Source: Leucogyrophana mollusca (lineage: Eukaryota; Basidiomycota; Agaricomycetes; Boletales). Taken from it: a stretch of DNA of 64,000 nucleotides. Of this stretch, positions 33,765 through 46,320 are shown piece by piece; position 1 is the stretch's first letter, and the number at the start of each line of letters is the position of its first letter. The notes under the pieces are model-generated. The model saw nothing but the letters and a program-made list of their open reading frames with translations, was not told the origin of the DNA and ran no database searches. Where the stretch lies: the NCBI GenBank assembly GCA_021014945.1, contig MU266420.1, positions 34,707-98,706 on the forward strand, written 5' to 3'. The position numbers and the translations under genes were made by a program.

Positions 33765-35634
33765 CTACCGCAGCGAAGTCTGGCTTTGCGGGTCGCTGAT
33801 CGTGGGCGCAGGTGAGGGACCCGCCGCAGCAGAAGCATTTGGCTTTGGAACAACTCCACTGAGACCGATGTACCCAATGTCGCGACCAATCTCCTTAATC
33901 ATGGCCTTGCCCATAAGGCAAACCCATCCGAGGCCTTCGCCGGTGACACACTGCCCAGGCCAGAACAATTCGCCTTCTTCATCCTCAATATCTGGCTCAT
34001 GTTCCTCGTACACAGAAAGGCTTGTCCCCATCATGCGCGCGAATGTCGTGGGATAATGGCGCTGCATGACCGGTAACGTCAACACTCGTTGGGAATGATC
34101 CATGCAGTACGCCGCGGCAACAATACCACCAGACTGCTCTTTCAACGAAAACGTAAAGGCAGGGCCAAACGTGGTGGTTGCTTTCGCGGCGGCCGCAACC
34201 ATATTTGGTGATGCAGGAAGTCCGTCTGAACCCGAGGGGAGCTGGGGCAACAAGTGGGGTGGAAGGGCCATCGGGCCAGAGTAGACTGGCCGCGGAGGAA
34301 CGGAAGGTGGAAGACTGCTGCCACTAGACGTACTGGGCGTACCGCTGGAGCTGTTATTAATCGGTGTAGAGTTGGCGCTATGTGCAGGGGCAATGCTTGC
34401 AGGGGAAGGTAGCATAGGTGGAGTAGCTTGAGAGCCGAGAGAGAGAGAATTCGCATTCCCCGCATTACCACTCATCTCCGCTTTCTCCGCCTCTCTGGAG
34501 AGAGCAGCCATCTCAGACTTCATCTTGGACCATGTGCGGTCCATTTCCGGGTCGATATTCCCCTTTGCTGCGTAGAGGAACTTGCGTCCGTGGATGAATC
34601 CTTCGATCATCCAACTGCGCGTGGTAGGTGTGTGAGTAATACGAGGGCTCAAGAACATATTTAGCTTACATCAAGCCCAGAAGGGCTTTTTCACGATCGC
34701 CGATCGTGTCCTCGGCCATCCATTTATTTTTGCACCAGCCGAGGAAAGCCTGTATCGTCGTCCAAGTCTCCCGGAAGCAGGCCTTCCTGCTGTAATCCTT
34801 GCTCCATATCGAATACGTGAAGCATACCAGTGCATCCACGAGCTCAAGGCGCGCTATGAGACCTCCGTATTTGTGATATGGAGAATTTGGGGGCGGAGGG
34901 TTAGCGAGTGGACGGTATTCTTTATGTGAAGCAGGGTATGTCGACCAAAATCGTGCGTCCCCAGAGTACTTGAGCTTACGACCGTACTGGTGGTACTTAT
35001 CGTGTATGTCGTCGAAGACAGCATGAGACGGTCTGCCCCGTCTCGGGCGCCGGACAGGCACTGTAGTTGCGAGTACCGCTGCTTGGGGAGGGCGATTAGG
35101 GAGGGCAGCTATGTCTTCCCGGAGTTCACCGTCTTCTGAAGGCTCCGAGCGAATGTTGAACGCCGGTGCAGAGTTTGTAACACGGTGTAGAGCCGGCGGC
35201 GGTGGATGGTGATAGTGATGATGGTGGTGATGCTGCGAAGATGACTTGTCTGGCTGGCTGGTGGTGCGAGGTCGCTTGGCAGAGTCCGGTTCCTGTATAG
35301 AATCAAGTTTCCGCTTTGCAGGTGAAGGTGCGGGGGAGTTTGACCGGGACGAAGGAGGTGATGGAGGGAGGTCTGGTGGCAGTGGAGCCGTGAGAGGCCC
35401 CAAGATCTGTTGGGGGACAGAAACTGTCAGGAACGATATGTGGCGGGGATTTAAGGAGTGAACTAAGACCTCTAAGCTCTTAAGCAGCTGTTCGCGCGTC
35501 CATCTGCTAGAGGAGATAGGATGACCAATGGTGAGAAGCTGTAGTGCATGAGGAGGATATGACCTTGCTCACCGTTTCTTTAGTTTCAAGTGGGACGAGG
35601 AGGACGTTGCGGACGAGGACGACTGGCTTAGCAT
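33765..35634 (-). CDS. Nuclear-type proline/serine-rich protein, possible AF4 C-terminal-homology relative
   Basis: Exons in coding order: 35634-35573, 35503-35470, 35406-34670 and 34614-33765; 560 aa. The N terminus has a Ser run, then KLKKRWTREQLLKSLEILG, a Pro/Ser-rich stretch with KRKLD and KRPR basic clusters (likely nuclear localisation) and a His run near residue 80. The conserved core (about 165-300) includes YHQYGRKLKYSGDARFW, GLIARLELVDALVCFTYSIWSKDY and TTIQAFLGWCKNKW, recalling the helical AFF/AF4 C-terminal homology domain. If so, a transcription-elongation role is possible. The C-terminal half is low complexity, with one folded-looking block (FARMMGTSLSVYEEHEPD). The family link is from memory and uncertain; the gene structure is solid. 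Confidence 0.72.
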
Positions 35635-38600
35635 TTTTGGGGAGGAGATGGTGGTGGGAGAAGAGAAAGCGGTGGCCAGCGCAACAATGGCTGGATGAGT
35701 TGTGAGGACCGTTTGGCGGAAGCAGAATGTGGCTAAACAGGTAGTGCCTTGCCGGTCACAGCGCTACATAAGTCACACGAAAATGTAACAAGCAACCCAT
35801 TTGTTTCACTATTTTATTGGCTTTTATTAGCTTTTATTGCACGCCCACAATCCTCGCCTTCCTCGCTCTTGTTATCTTGTAGCACTAGCTTGTACTTGTC
35901 TTATTGTTGCTCGCCCTCCTTGTAATGTACCGGGCAGTAGGCTCAAGTCTGTCCTTCCCTGACGTTCCCGTGTATAGCCTCAACATATATCGGATCAGGG
36001 CCTGCTTCCCTGTCATAACGACCGAAGGTTTCGGTTGAGCCTACCTAGTCACAGTATCCGAGGCATATCGTCTCATCCAAGGCGATCCCAATAACGGGGG
36101 CCATATGGTAACGTTCAACCATCGCTAGCGATTTATACCAGTCACCTAACACTCACAACCCACGTTGTCCATGGCGTATTGGACCGGCCGGCGTTGGTGC
36201 TTGCATTTTCCGCCGAATGGCCACGAGCTTACCATCCTTCGGGTTAACTCTTGCCTAAAGGCGCCAACCTGACACATCAAAGTTCCAAGCCAGCCTTCAT
36301 CCACACCCAATCGTCCATTGCGTGAATCCGCCACGCCGCCCACGGTCCACCTACCTTTGGGGCTCGACGTAATCTGGTTAGTGCGCCTCTTCGTATTTTG
36401 GGCATATGGATCCCTGCTTATACAAGACGCATGTGGGGTCCAGCGGGGCATCGTTCGTGGGGACTTTTTGGATCATATGTGCCCAGATGTGCCCGCTGTC
36501 ACGCATGTGCGTCCTGGCAATGTCCGTACATTTTGCGAGGTACGCTGTTCAGGATTCAGGAACGCCCGTCTCCTAGAATAGCATGGTCTTAAATGGCTTG
36601 GGTCGAGTTTATCATCTCACATCTATTTTCCAAGTATAGCGCGCCGCTTGCTCCACAGTGCCCATGTGTGATCTACTGCTCACCATGGGTCCCCGGATTA
36701 TTTCGAGAGGAGAGTGCGCACTGAGCAAGTGTATACGCAGACGACAGGAGCGTTCTACGAATGGGTTAGCCTCGACGCAATGACGTCCCCGTCCCTCAAG
36801 GACCGATTATCATTCCACGATCCGATCGAAGCGAACATGAACGGTCGGTTACGTCCACGGTGCCGGTAATCTGCTGCCCCACCCCCCGATTGGCGATGGG
36901 CGGTGTCCAATGCCTTTCCATTCATTCATTCAACCATTCTCGAACCCGAACTTGCCTCAAATCGCGATGGCGTGCATTCGACCAGAATTTTATTGTTAAC
37001 GCCGCAGAAGGCTGCCCGCGTCAGTGGCAAGCAAGGACGAGACCTGGCGAGATTCTCGAGCCATTGCATGTGCTCGAGCAGTTTGATATCTATTTCAGTC
37101 CCTGGACTTCGACATCTCCCGCGGCAGTAGGACGATCCTGGACCCGGCGACAGAGTCACCCGTGGCCGTGACCGTGACACGAGTGGTCGTACCGACTATA
37201 CCGGGGTCAAAATCCGCACACACCGCGCCTTATGAAATACAATGAGTACCCAAGAATGAGGTACTCGACTGGTCTTCCCAGTGCAAGCGGTGTATCGCCG
37301 GACTATCAGCGCTTTCAGCTATTCGCTCAACTCCATGGATTAACCGCTTGAGTTTGTTTAATCATGGATCCGTGTGACTAGGAGAATAATGGACACACAT
37401 TCGTTCGGACCCACCCGGATTTCTGTTGGGTGAGTTTCGTGCTCCAGCGGTCGACTCCTGGGCTCGCGCATCCATTTTCGGGAACTCCATTTTTGCGGCA
37501 CCTCAGCCAGACGACCGGTTATAGCGACGGTGAAACGACCGTCGGTGCCGACTATAAGCAGTTGCGCTCGATTGGCTGCATCGATATCGGGCTGGCAACG
37601 TGGCTATTCGTGTAATTCCCCGATCTCCATATCCGTCAGATCAATCAAGAAACGCTGGTGGGTCAGCCGTAAACTATGTATGACGCACTTCATTGCCACC
37701 AGGGAGGGTCTCGTCAACCTGGGCGCAGTACGTATTAGTGTGATCTATTCGCTCAGGAGCAGCTGTTGCGGTGAGGCTTGGCTGTGCCGAGCGGTCGCTT
37801 CACTATATTCTGCTTGGTTGAAGTGCAACTTCACAGATCCAGAGGCCCATGAGCCGGTTCTTCGAAACTCGGACAGGCCTTCATGACCTGAGATCTCCTG
37901 ACCTTCTCGCTGGAGGCCGATGAAGACACTGTTCTAGTGATCGCTCACAATCAAGTTCCGCCGTTCCGACTGCTAGGATGGACTACCACGAAGACCTTTG
38001 ATTTCTGGACAGGTGAGCAGCCCAAGGGATGCTAGCCCGCGATCTACCCCACAACTTCGGAGTGATGTTCAGTCCCCCTGGTGCCGCGGAGGCTCGGTCG
38101 GCCCTTTTTGCATTTGTATTCCATCTGTTATGGTTCTGTCGCTGGAGACACCTAGACACAAATGTCTTAGCCAGGCCGCTCGAATGATCGCAGAGGAGCC
38201 CCTCAATATTAACCTGTCATATGTTGTTGTCCACTCCAGGGCGCTATAATACCAATAACGTTTTTCTTAACAGAAGGTGCCCAAGGCCGAACTACGTTCT
38301 CCTCCAACCCGCCCCTATTTGAAAGCGGGTGAGTAACTACTTGATTCTACCTTCGCATCAGCCTAAGGCCATCAGTATCGTACGTTATTTCGAGCGCACC
38401 GTAAACTCACGAGCCTCATTTTTACGCGCACTCGCTCACACGCAGAATCGCGATCTGAGCTGTTGCCGATGATGGAGGGAAATGTTTGTCAGACCACACG
38501 CTAAACTGTTACCACGAGACAGCGCCTCCTTCTCGTTGCATGGAACAATTTCAACATAACATTAGATACAGTGATCGCAGGATCAACTCGGGGGCGAGCC

Positions 38601-39110
38601 CATCAAAGTAATCCGATGCCTACGCTAGGTGTTAGTGCCAATTCCTTCATGGCGAAGTACTAAGAGAGGCCGAACCTTAGCAGGCCCATGCGTTTAGAAC
38701 GACCCTGTTACTTCCAACATCCTCGATAAGAGCGGCTGCGTTTTTCGGACTTGGCTGTTGACAGTGGTTACAATGGAATATTCCCCTTCGCTTCACTGCA
38801 AGTGGTAAAAATAGTCTTAGGCTAACCACACTCCGTTATTGCGATTGGAGGATCACGCCTAAATGCAGCTGTGTTCAGATGTTTGTGCATGTTTGATTCT
38901 AAAGCTGTTGCCAAACAACACCCTTTGGGACCACTCAGCCCAACTTCTTCTCAAACTTCACCATTGGCAACTTACTCACTTTCCCCATAATGTCGACCCA
39001 TAACACCTAAACTATTGGTACAAACACTACTATCACGACGAAACTCTACTTCTCAGCTTGACATCCCTCCCGAACTTCTTGGAGTCACACCAACTAATCC
39101 AACCAGAACC
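35635..39110. other. Gene-poor interval of 3.5 kb
   Basis: No frame longer than about 120 codons and none with coding character, in contrast to the dense packing on both sides. A threefold decamer repeat (ttttatt-rgc) occurs near 35811-35838. No terminal repeats, no transposase remnants and no tRNA were recognised by eye. The upstream promoter of the AF4-like gene lies at its left edge. Confidence 0.5.
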
Positions 39111-39763
39111 ATGGCTCCGCAGGTGGACCCTGCAACATTTATCACGCTCGCCATATTAAATGAAGACGACATCGGGCAAAAGCTGCGTGTGGCGGGTCGG
39201 TAAATATAATATCGCTTCCAGTGTCACGTCTGCTGATGTGTGATCCACGCCCCATTGTTCCCCTTCTTGACCATGAGTTAGCATGCTAACATATGACCCA
39301 GAAACTGCCGTAGTCCTCTTATATGACGCCCCGCATGCCTTGCTCGTCGACGCAAGTTTGTGTTTTGACACAGACGCCTTGTTGTCCTCGGACATTGGCC
39401 GGGCAGAAAGTGACGGAGATCAAGGGACTCGCAAACGCTCCAAAGATCGTAATATCAACCCTCGTTGGGCACGCGACAGGAAGAGTTACGTCTGGGTAGT
39501 TGGATATCTCGAACGCGCTGATGTAAGTTCCTCTCGCATCCCTCAGTGTCGCCGAGGCTTACGCTGTCATTTGCTTATCCGCTCTTTAACAGCCCCAAAT
39601 ACCAATACCAATTTTGCCCGCCTATTTGCCACCTCCGGACATCGATGCATCTCTTATCATGCGTGCCCTCAGTGTGACACCTGCTAGCAATCTGAAGGCT
39701 TCAGAGCTACGATCTGTGCTTTGGGAAATGGGTACGGTTCCACCTACGCCATATCCTGTATGA
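39111..39763 (+). CDS. TEN1-like telomere-capping OB-fold protein (putative)
   Basis: Exons 39111-39199, 39282-39522 and 39593-39763; 166 aa. The spliced product has the length and strand pattern of a single OB fold: QKLRVAGRMLTYD, then AVVLLYDAPHALLVDASLCFD, and KSYVWVVGYLERAD. This is the arrangement seen in Ten1 of the CST (CTC1/Cdc13-STN1-TEN1) complex, which protects telomeric single strands and helps lagging-strand fill-in. A charged insert of about 35 residues interrupts the barrel before the YVWVVGYLE strand. The C-terminal PQIPIPILPAYLPPPDID segment is Pro-rich. Assignment is by pattern and is moderately uncertain; another small OB-fold protein such as an RPA3-like subunit is the main alternative. 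Confidence 0.6.
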
Positions 39764-40678
39764 TACAGAAGCAAGCGATATCGGACCGTGTGCGTCGTTT
39801 CTTGCGAGGATTATTTCGCTCGGCGGGATGTCCCTGGCCTGTCCGGAAGGCGTGCCGACGAAGCCGTTCTTGCCTCCCATCGCCTGTGACAGTGTGCATG
39901 CGGGGAACATTCCTGGCTCGTGTGACACGAATTTTATCCGAGTACGTGGTGAGTAAACGACCTCTGTCCTCATGTGTCATGTATCCCACTGATGCCCTCT
40001 GCCTTCGCCGTGCTCGCCAGGTGTGTTTACTTGTACATGCTGTAACCTCCTGTGGCCATCTGACTCTTCTCCATCATCTCCCGTGATATATTCGTTGTAC
40101 ATGGCCTATTACAGACTGTCATCGGATCGGCATTTATAGAACGATTTCATCTCGATGAGGAGGATTACGATATGATTAGATTCTCGAGAGTAAGCGAATC
40201 CGATTGGGCCGAGATTGATTCCGTTGTCTTTCCGCTGTGTTGTTGTGAGCGCTGTGCAACGGGCAACACAAAGAGAGCGTTAGTGTCGACGAGGCTGATA
40301 ATAAGGAGGACACTAACGACGTTTGTATAACCTTTGTGCTATTATTTTTGCTGTGGCCATGTTACGGTGTGTCCGCCCCACGTGTCGAAGATGTGTCCGA
40401 ATCGGGATATCACTTAGAGCGTGCCCTGCCTCGCCTTCCAAGCCGGCGCGCTCACCTGCACCATTCGTCCCAACACTCTCTTTCTAACCACGACCATCAT
40501 CATCTATCGTCCTCGCGCTTTCCTGCCCTACAAACATTATATCTACCCAAGGTACATCTTAAGACTCTTTATATCGCATTATAACTTTCCCCCACAGCCC
40601 CGTAAGTCCAATACTATCAGTTCGTGCACCTTTGTCGCTAATCGCCACAACTGCAGCGCCGCCCAGTGCTCGTCCACA
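39764..40678. other. Intergenic, nothing recognised
   Basis: 915 bp between two plus-strand genes. An open frame upstream of 40679 (from about 40421) is in phase with the next gene but lacks coding character and is read as 5' leader. Confidence 0.45.
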
Positions 40679-42404
40679 ATGATGAGCACACTCGCTGCAA
40701 TGCCGCTCGACGTCTCTCGCAATTACTTCGATGCCCGAACAATGCAGGCCTATCCCCGCTCACGCATCCCCGGAGCGTCATTCGAGCTCGAGTGGCCCGC
40801 CCAGTCAACTTCGAGGTTCCCTATCTCATCAATACGCCCAGAAACTCAGCCCCCACGCAGCGCAACACCTCCTGCACATTCGCCAAGTCCCATTCATCCG
40901 CGCTACGATCCGCTCCATATCCTCTCCCAGCCGCCCTCTCGCACCTTGCCACCCCACGCCCACTGGAACAAGCGCCCCGCACCCCAAGTGGCACCTGGTG
41001 TCCTTGCAGACGGCGTGCTGACTACCGCACTTCCTCTTGTGCAGAATTTTCTGGCAGCCGCAGCTAGGGCGCCTCCTGCGTGCCCTCCGCTTCCCATGGA
41101 CAAGCGAGTCTTGGCCCTTGCGGCCCTGTCGGTATTCTATCGTCCACTCCATCCTGCCCACTGGGTCTTTTGGAACAAAGAGCAGAAAAGAACTACTGCT
41201 GCCATCGTACAGGCGGTGCTGGGTAAGCCTGCGTTTCCACGATGTCTATCTCCTTCTCCCGCCTCGTTCTTTACGGTGGCCTTCAAAGACTGCCTGCACC
41301 TTCCATATTGCGATGCGTATTCTGTCAACTTTTTCTAATTCTACTACTGCAGACACCACACCAACGCCTATCATATCTCCAATTGGTTGGATTGCAATTC
41401 CCGAGAACCTCTGGATACTCTCAAGCATGCAGATTGCATATTCTGGCGCCCTCGCGTCGGTGCCATGGTACACGACGTACGTGCCCCCCGAGACCGAGGG
41501 CAGGATGAGCCTCCGGAAGCGCAAGGCACCGGCCATCCAAAGCATCCTTGCCAACGACAAGACTGGCAGTGATGACGAAACGGTGGATGAGGACGCTCCG
41601 ATAACCCCTCCACCGCGAAAGCGCGCCAGGACGAGGAGAGGTGCAGTCACCTCCGGCTCCAAGGCTAGTGCCAGGACCAAGGTCCCAACTCCGATGGTCC
41701 CGGAGGGTGTCGAGGCCATCATTGGTGAGGCCCCGCCAGGAACAGATGAACAAGCGCCAGAAGCTGTGCTGTTGCTCTCGACTGAGCTGCCGGTCACGAA
41801 AGCGGCGAAACACGAACGAATCCAGTCTCCTCCCCTCGAGAACCCCAATCTCACTCAAGATGACACGGGACAACGCGAGTTGTCTGTTACCATCGAGGTC
41901 GCGGAGACTCCACAGCCTCGCACCAGTTTGCGCCAGAAGGAGCGCAAAGCCAAGGCAACGACATCCCCCGCCTCCACGGTGTCTGAGCTTACACCGGCAC
42001 GCTCAAGCCCTCTATACCGAAGTGTTTCGCAAGATGCACCGCCTGCTCGGGGGTCATCCTCATCGTCTATCCTATCCGAGGGTGCCGGAGGGGTCGAATC
42101 CGCCTCGGGGTCGAGCACGGCTGTGAGCGTCTACGAAGAAGAGGGGAACAAGCTCCCGAGCAAACTTGTTGATGAGGACGAGCAAGATGGCGAGGATGCC
42201 GCAGAACCAGTCCAGAAGAAGAGCGCAGCACGGAGACCACGAGCAGCCCGACCCAAGGCTGCGAGCCGGGCTGCTGTACGTGGATCTCGCGCAAAGAGCA
42301 AAGTAGCAGAAGAAGTGGAAGTGGAAGATGTAAACGACAAACTGCCGACACCTGCGCAGGCGCGGCCGAGGACTAAATCCCGGGCGAAGACCCGGAGACG
42401 ATGA
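40679..42404 (+). CDS. Basic, Ser/Pro/Ala-rich protein of unknown function, probably nuclear
   Basis: Exons 40679-41222 and 41353-42404 separated by a 130-nt intron; 531 aa. Two adjacent ATG codons (40679 and 40682) are possible starts. Residues about 20-110 are Pro-rich; a short folded-looking block around 135-185 (VLALAALSVFYRPLHPAHWVFW...) is followed by the intron and GWIAIPENLWILSSMQIAYSG. The second half is disordered, with bipartite basic clusters (RKRKAP, PPRKRARTRRG), Ser/Thr-Pro sites, acidic patches and a C-terminal Arg-Pro-Ala tract (RRPRAARPKAASRAAVRG), reminiscent of AT-hook-rich chromatin proteins without a perfect core RGRP. I do not recognise the family. Nuclear, DNA-associated function is inferred from composition only. 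Confidence 0.7.
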
Positions 42405-42914
42405 TCATCCTGGATGTTGTTCAGAGTATGTATGTGCATTCGGATGGATGGATGGAGCATCGACCACAGTATTTTGTTGCCTTATCACGTTCCTTATTGT
42501 TGTAAATGTACCTGTGATGTTATTTCTTGTCTCTTCACTCGGATCTCTCCACTTGTAGTCTACCCTGATTGCAGGCTCACGGCCTGGGCTATCGGTACAC
42601 CATTTGCTCTCGTACTGCTTTCGCTTTGCATCTTTCTTGATTTGTCCACGTAGGAAAGCCTTGTACTGTAGTAGAAGTAGAGATCATCAGACAAATTTTT
42701 ATGGAATACTGTTGTAGGACCGTGTAAAACGCGTCAGTGTTGGGTGTAGAGCGTCGTGACAGATCACGTGCTCGCGTTTTCTGGTCACGTGGGATATGTT
42801 ACAGTGGCCGGCTTTGTCCGTAGTCCCGAGGGCATGCTTTCAATATCATCATCTCAGTAGAGGATCGCGAGATGAGTGATGATGAACAAGTGATCTATGG
42901 ACATACAAGGCACA
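42405..42914. other. Intergenic between convergent genes
   Basis: 510 bp of 3' flank shared by the basic protein gene and COG5. No supported frame. A perfect atggatgg-type microrepeat near 42443 is short and not notable. Confidence 0.5.
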
Positions 42915-45900
42915 TTACTTCATCTTGGCATTCCCTAACACAATCCGTGCGAGTTCAATGTACTCGTCAGCATCCCCGGAATTCGAGCCGTCCACTTCTC
43001 TCATCTTCTCCCAGTGCGAAAGACCGCTTTCAAAGAGTGTCCACGCCTCCTCATCGGAGTGCTCATCTATCCATCGAACATATTCCGCTTCCTGCCAGCC
43101 ATGTAGGGTGTGAGGCAGAGGGATGGGTGAGCGGACTAGAATATGGTGGAGGACGATAAGTGGTGGCAGCCCTGCAGTGCTCTCAGGAGACGCTAAACGC
43201 GAATTTTCTAGGAACAACAGGGGCCTATATGGTGTCAGTGAAGGTCGTTGGTCGGATTGGGCCACGACCTACCGCATCGCTCTCAAGACCTTGTACTCGT
43301 CACCTACGCTCTCCAGATTTCCACCCCGCTTGCTCTGGGGATTATCTACCAAGAAAGCACTCAACGCGAATTCCAGTTCTGTCATGTCGGTCGTAAGCTG
43401 CAGCTTTCCACTCTCCCCAAGTGGTTTCGCGATGGAGGCATGAAAGATGAAGATCCGGATCACGAACTTGACGATTGTGGGAACCCTGTAGAGCGATGAA
43501 TCTGCGAATCAGGAACTATGATTTAGACCCTACCATGCTTGGATGACCTCGGACGCAAATGTGCTCAAGACCTCGAGTTTTATAAAGGACAATTTGTCCA
43601 CTAAGTCCTTCATATACAGGCTGGACCCACCCATTCCAGACATAGGATCCTGAGGCTTCTGTAGGTCGACTCTATGCAGTCTAGCGACGATTGATCCCAA
43701 CTCACGGCGAATAGCCGTTAGCAATGGGTCAAGTACGCGTTCATAAGAGGCCTTTATGTTCTATGGCAATCGAGGTTAGTCAAGGGATAGCGCATGTGAA
43801 TAGTGATGCACTTTTATGCTGGGTCCTATTGCGCCAGAGACAGTTTCAGTGTGCTCCGCTACCACTTTGGCGAGTGCCGACCAACAAGAGTGCATGCATG
43901 TAGAGATTTGGCCATTCAGAACTTGTTGTGGAGTAGCCATGGGACCGAGCAAAGTCACCGCAGACCGGTCTGTGACGATCTACATGTTACGTTTGTAAGG
44001 GCCGAACATGAAAATGAATTAAATCCCGGGCGTACCAGTGCGTCCGCTCTAGAAACAAGCATGTCAAGACTGGAGGCTGCGTTCTTTGCCACTGACAGTA
44101 CTAGCAGCGGGTCAAACCGCGCAGAATCCAGTTCATTCGTCACCGTGCGAGCGACGAGTAGGCCCTCGTTTGCCCCCGGAGGGGCCCTTGAGCCACCGGC
44201 AAAGGCTTGGCCGACTGCCTCATTCATCCGGTTGGAGGATCGGGAAAGATACAGGGCAGCGGAATTGGACAGCGCGCGGAGAACCAGGACGGTTTCAGGA
44301 CTGCGATATCTCCGTTATGTACATTAGTGACAGGTCAGCCGTTGGTGCATACCTTTGATATGTCTGGGAGTAGACTGTATCTGTGTGAACAGCGATCTTG
44401 GCGAAAAACTCGTGGAATAGCCGGAGGAGCTTGGGATATCCTGCGCTCAACGTTTGTTGCAAAAAGGTAGATCCTATAGAAGGTTGGAATACCTGGTTCG
44501 GCCGTGAGGGTCGTTGAACGTACCTTTTGCGGCGTCCCGAGCATACTTCTCAAGCGAGCGTCCCAATGCTGTCCAAAAGGTGGAACTCGGCTTGTTTTCC
44601 AGCAGCTGAAGGATTGTACCATTATAAAATACATGCCGCCATGGGGTGAATTGTCGCGCATTTTGATATCGGCTCTAGCTCACTCACTTTCATCGCTTCA
44701 TCTAGGAACGTAACTTGCGTCACCGGATCCTTCTTCAGCTTCAAAACCTTCTCCAGGGCGTAAACCTAGTCCAGAGTATGGATCAATCACCTGATACTGA
44801 GCATATGCTCCTGGCAGTCCGCCCGAGTCGACCTACTTTTATACAGCATCCCGTCATCTCCTCTATGAGAATTTCAAGGCGGTTCCACAAGGCTGCTGTC
44901 CATTGTGGGGCGGTAATGTTGGTAGGCTCGGTCCTTATTCGCGACTTGTACAGCACACCCTGACCGGTAGGCGTAGAATCTCCATGAATGTTAATGAGAT
45001 CGGAGCCGTGTGCAGATTGAAGTTCAAAGCTACCTTTTGACACAACTTCTTTCGATATGCGGGAGAGGTCAAATGCACTGCGTATTCGCTCGTCCACAGC
45101 CTCCGACAAATCTGATACCAAGCTCTGAACTAGCTTGGGAAGGACCCGCAAGTTGTAAGCCGTTTGCAGTGAAGAGGCCAACAAGGATTGATTCTAAAAG
45201 ACAATTAGAAAGGAGATTGGAAGCATTATGGCTCCAGCGCACAAGGGTCGTAAGTCCTGATAAGACCATAGATTCCATCTCTCCAGTGACCTTCGCCCGA
45301 GAATCGTCGATAAATGGTATGTGAGCTGCTACAGCATTTACACTGGACAATGGGATATTGGTAGCTTGATTGGCCGAGTCAATGACTTTGACACTCGTTG
45401 TAGGTTCTTTATTGCTGGCTGAATCAGAGTCGTCGGGTGTGTCTAGTAATGCCACTACAGAAAGCTGGTCAACTCCGATGTGCCAGCAACCATTAACCAT
45501 TGGCACTAACCTGATTCCGCGATAGTAAGAGCGGCCTTCGCTATAGTGCGCTCTTTCTCGTTTTGATGGTCTAGAGTTGGATCTCCGTCAGCGAGATCAT
45601 CACCAGGGCGCCCGTTCGCATTTTTTGCAGATTGTCGGTTGCCACCAGCGTCTACTGTGTCGTAACCGGCAAGTTCAGACATTTGCAGCTCTAACCGTTT
45701 CGCTAGCACAACGAAGCGCGACGTTCGGCGAAGCAGATCAGATGCTTGTCGTATCCGCTCCAGGCGCGTTACATGAGCCTGCATAGATTGATACGGAACA
45801 CGAATCTTCTGGCGTAATCTGACAACGATAGATACGTCAATAGACCGCAAGAGTCTAATGCGAGGCAACTTTACTTCTCGAGTGAGGAGTCGACGTCATC

Positions 45901-46320
45901 TAAACCACGCCGAACGGATGTCAATGAACCTGAGAGTCCATTGACGCTGGCAGCTTGTAACAGCAAGCCCTCATGGTGGGACGTTACCTTCGAAAATCCT
46001 TTGAACAACGTGGTGAGATCGGGTGTATTTCTTCGCAGGCTCACCACAGTTTTGATCTGCTTGGAAACATCCTCGATACTCAGGTCCAATTTGGATATCG
46101 CGACGGAAATGTCCTCTTTAGCGGGTTCTAGCGTGGCGGCTTTGTTCGTATGTTGCCTCGATTTTGATGATTGGCCTGGCGGGTACGCATCGCCCGCAAG
46201 GACGGTGTTGGCGTATTCGTTCGCATCGAAATCGGGAACGCCAAAGGCAGAGTAATCTGAGGTGTGGTGAAAACGCTGTCAATAGCGCAAATCAGCCATG
46301 GAACAATACAAACCGGACAT
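42915..46320 (-). CDS. COG5: Conserved oligomeric Golgi complex subunit 5 (COG5)
   Basis: Thirteen exons in coding order: 46320-46314, 46256-45875, 45818-45511, 45442-45243, 45193-44837, 44765-44688, 44605-44524, 44473-44353, 44300-44036, 43979-43812, 43760-43534, 43485-43273, 43224-42915; 905 aa. COG is a peripheral tethering complex for retrograde vesicles at the Golgi. Diagnostic parts: the N-terminal EPAKEDISVAISKLDLSIEDVSKQIK segment, KLRQKIRVPYQSMQAHVTRLERIRQASDLLRR, RLEILIEEMTGCCIKVYALEKVL, and the conserved end LQLTTDMTELEFALSAFL, PLLFLEN, LPPLIVLHHILVRSP, LHGWQEAEYVRWIDEH. The predicted first exon is only 7 nt (ATG plus four bases) with a GTTTGT donor; a different upstream start cannot be excluded. 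The rest of the model is firm. Confidence 0.92.

Noticed and set aside
40421..40678. N-terminal extension of the basic protein upstream of 40679
   Set aside because: In phase but with no protein-like composition; treated as leader.
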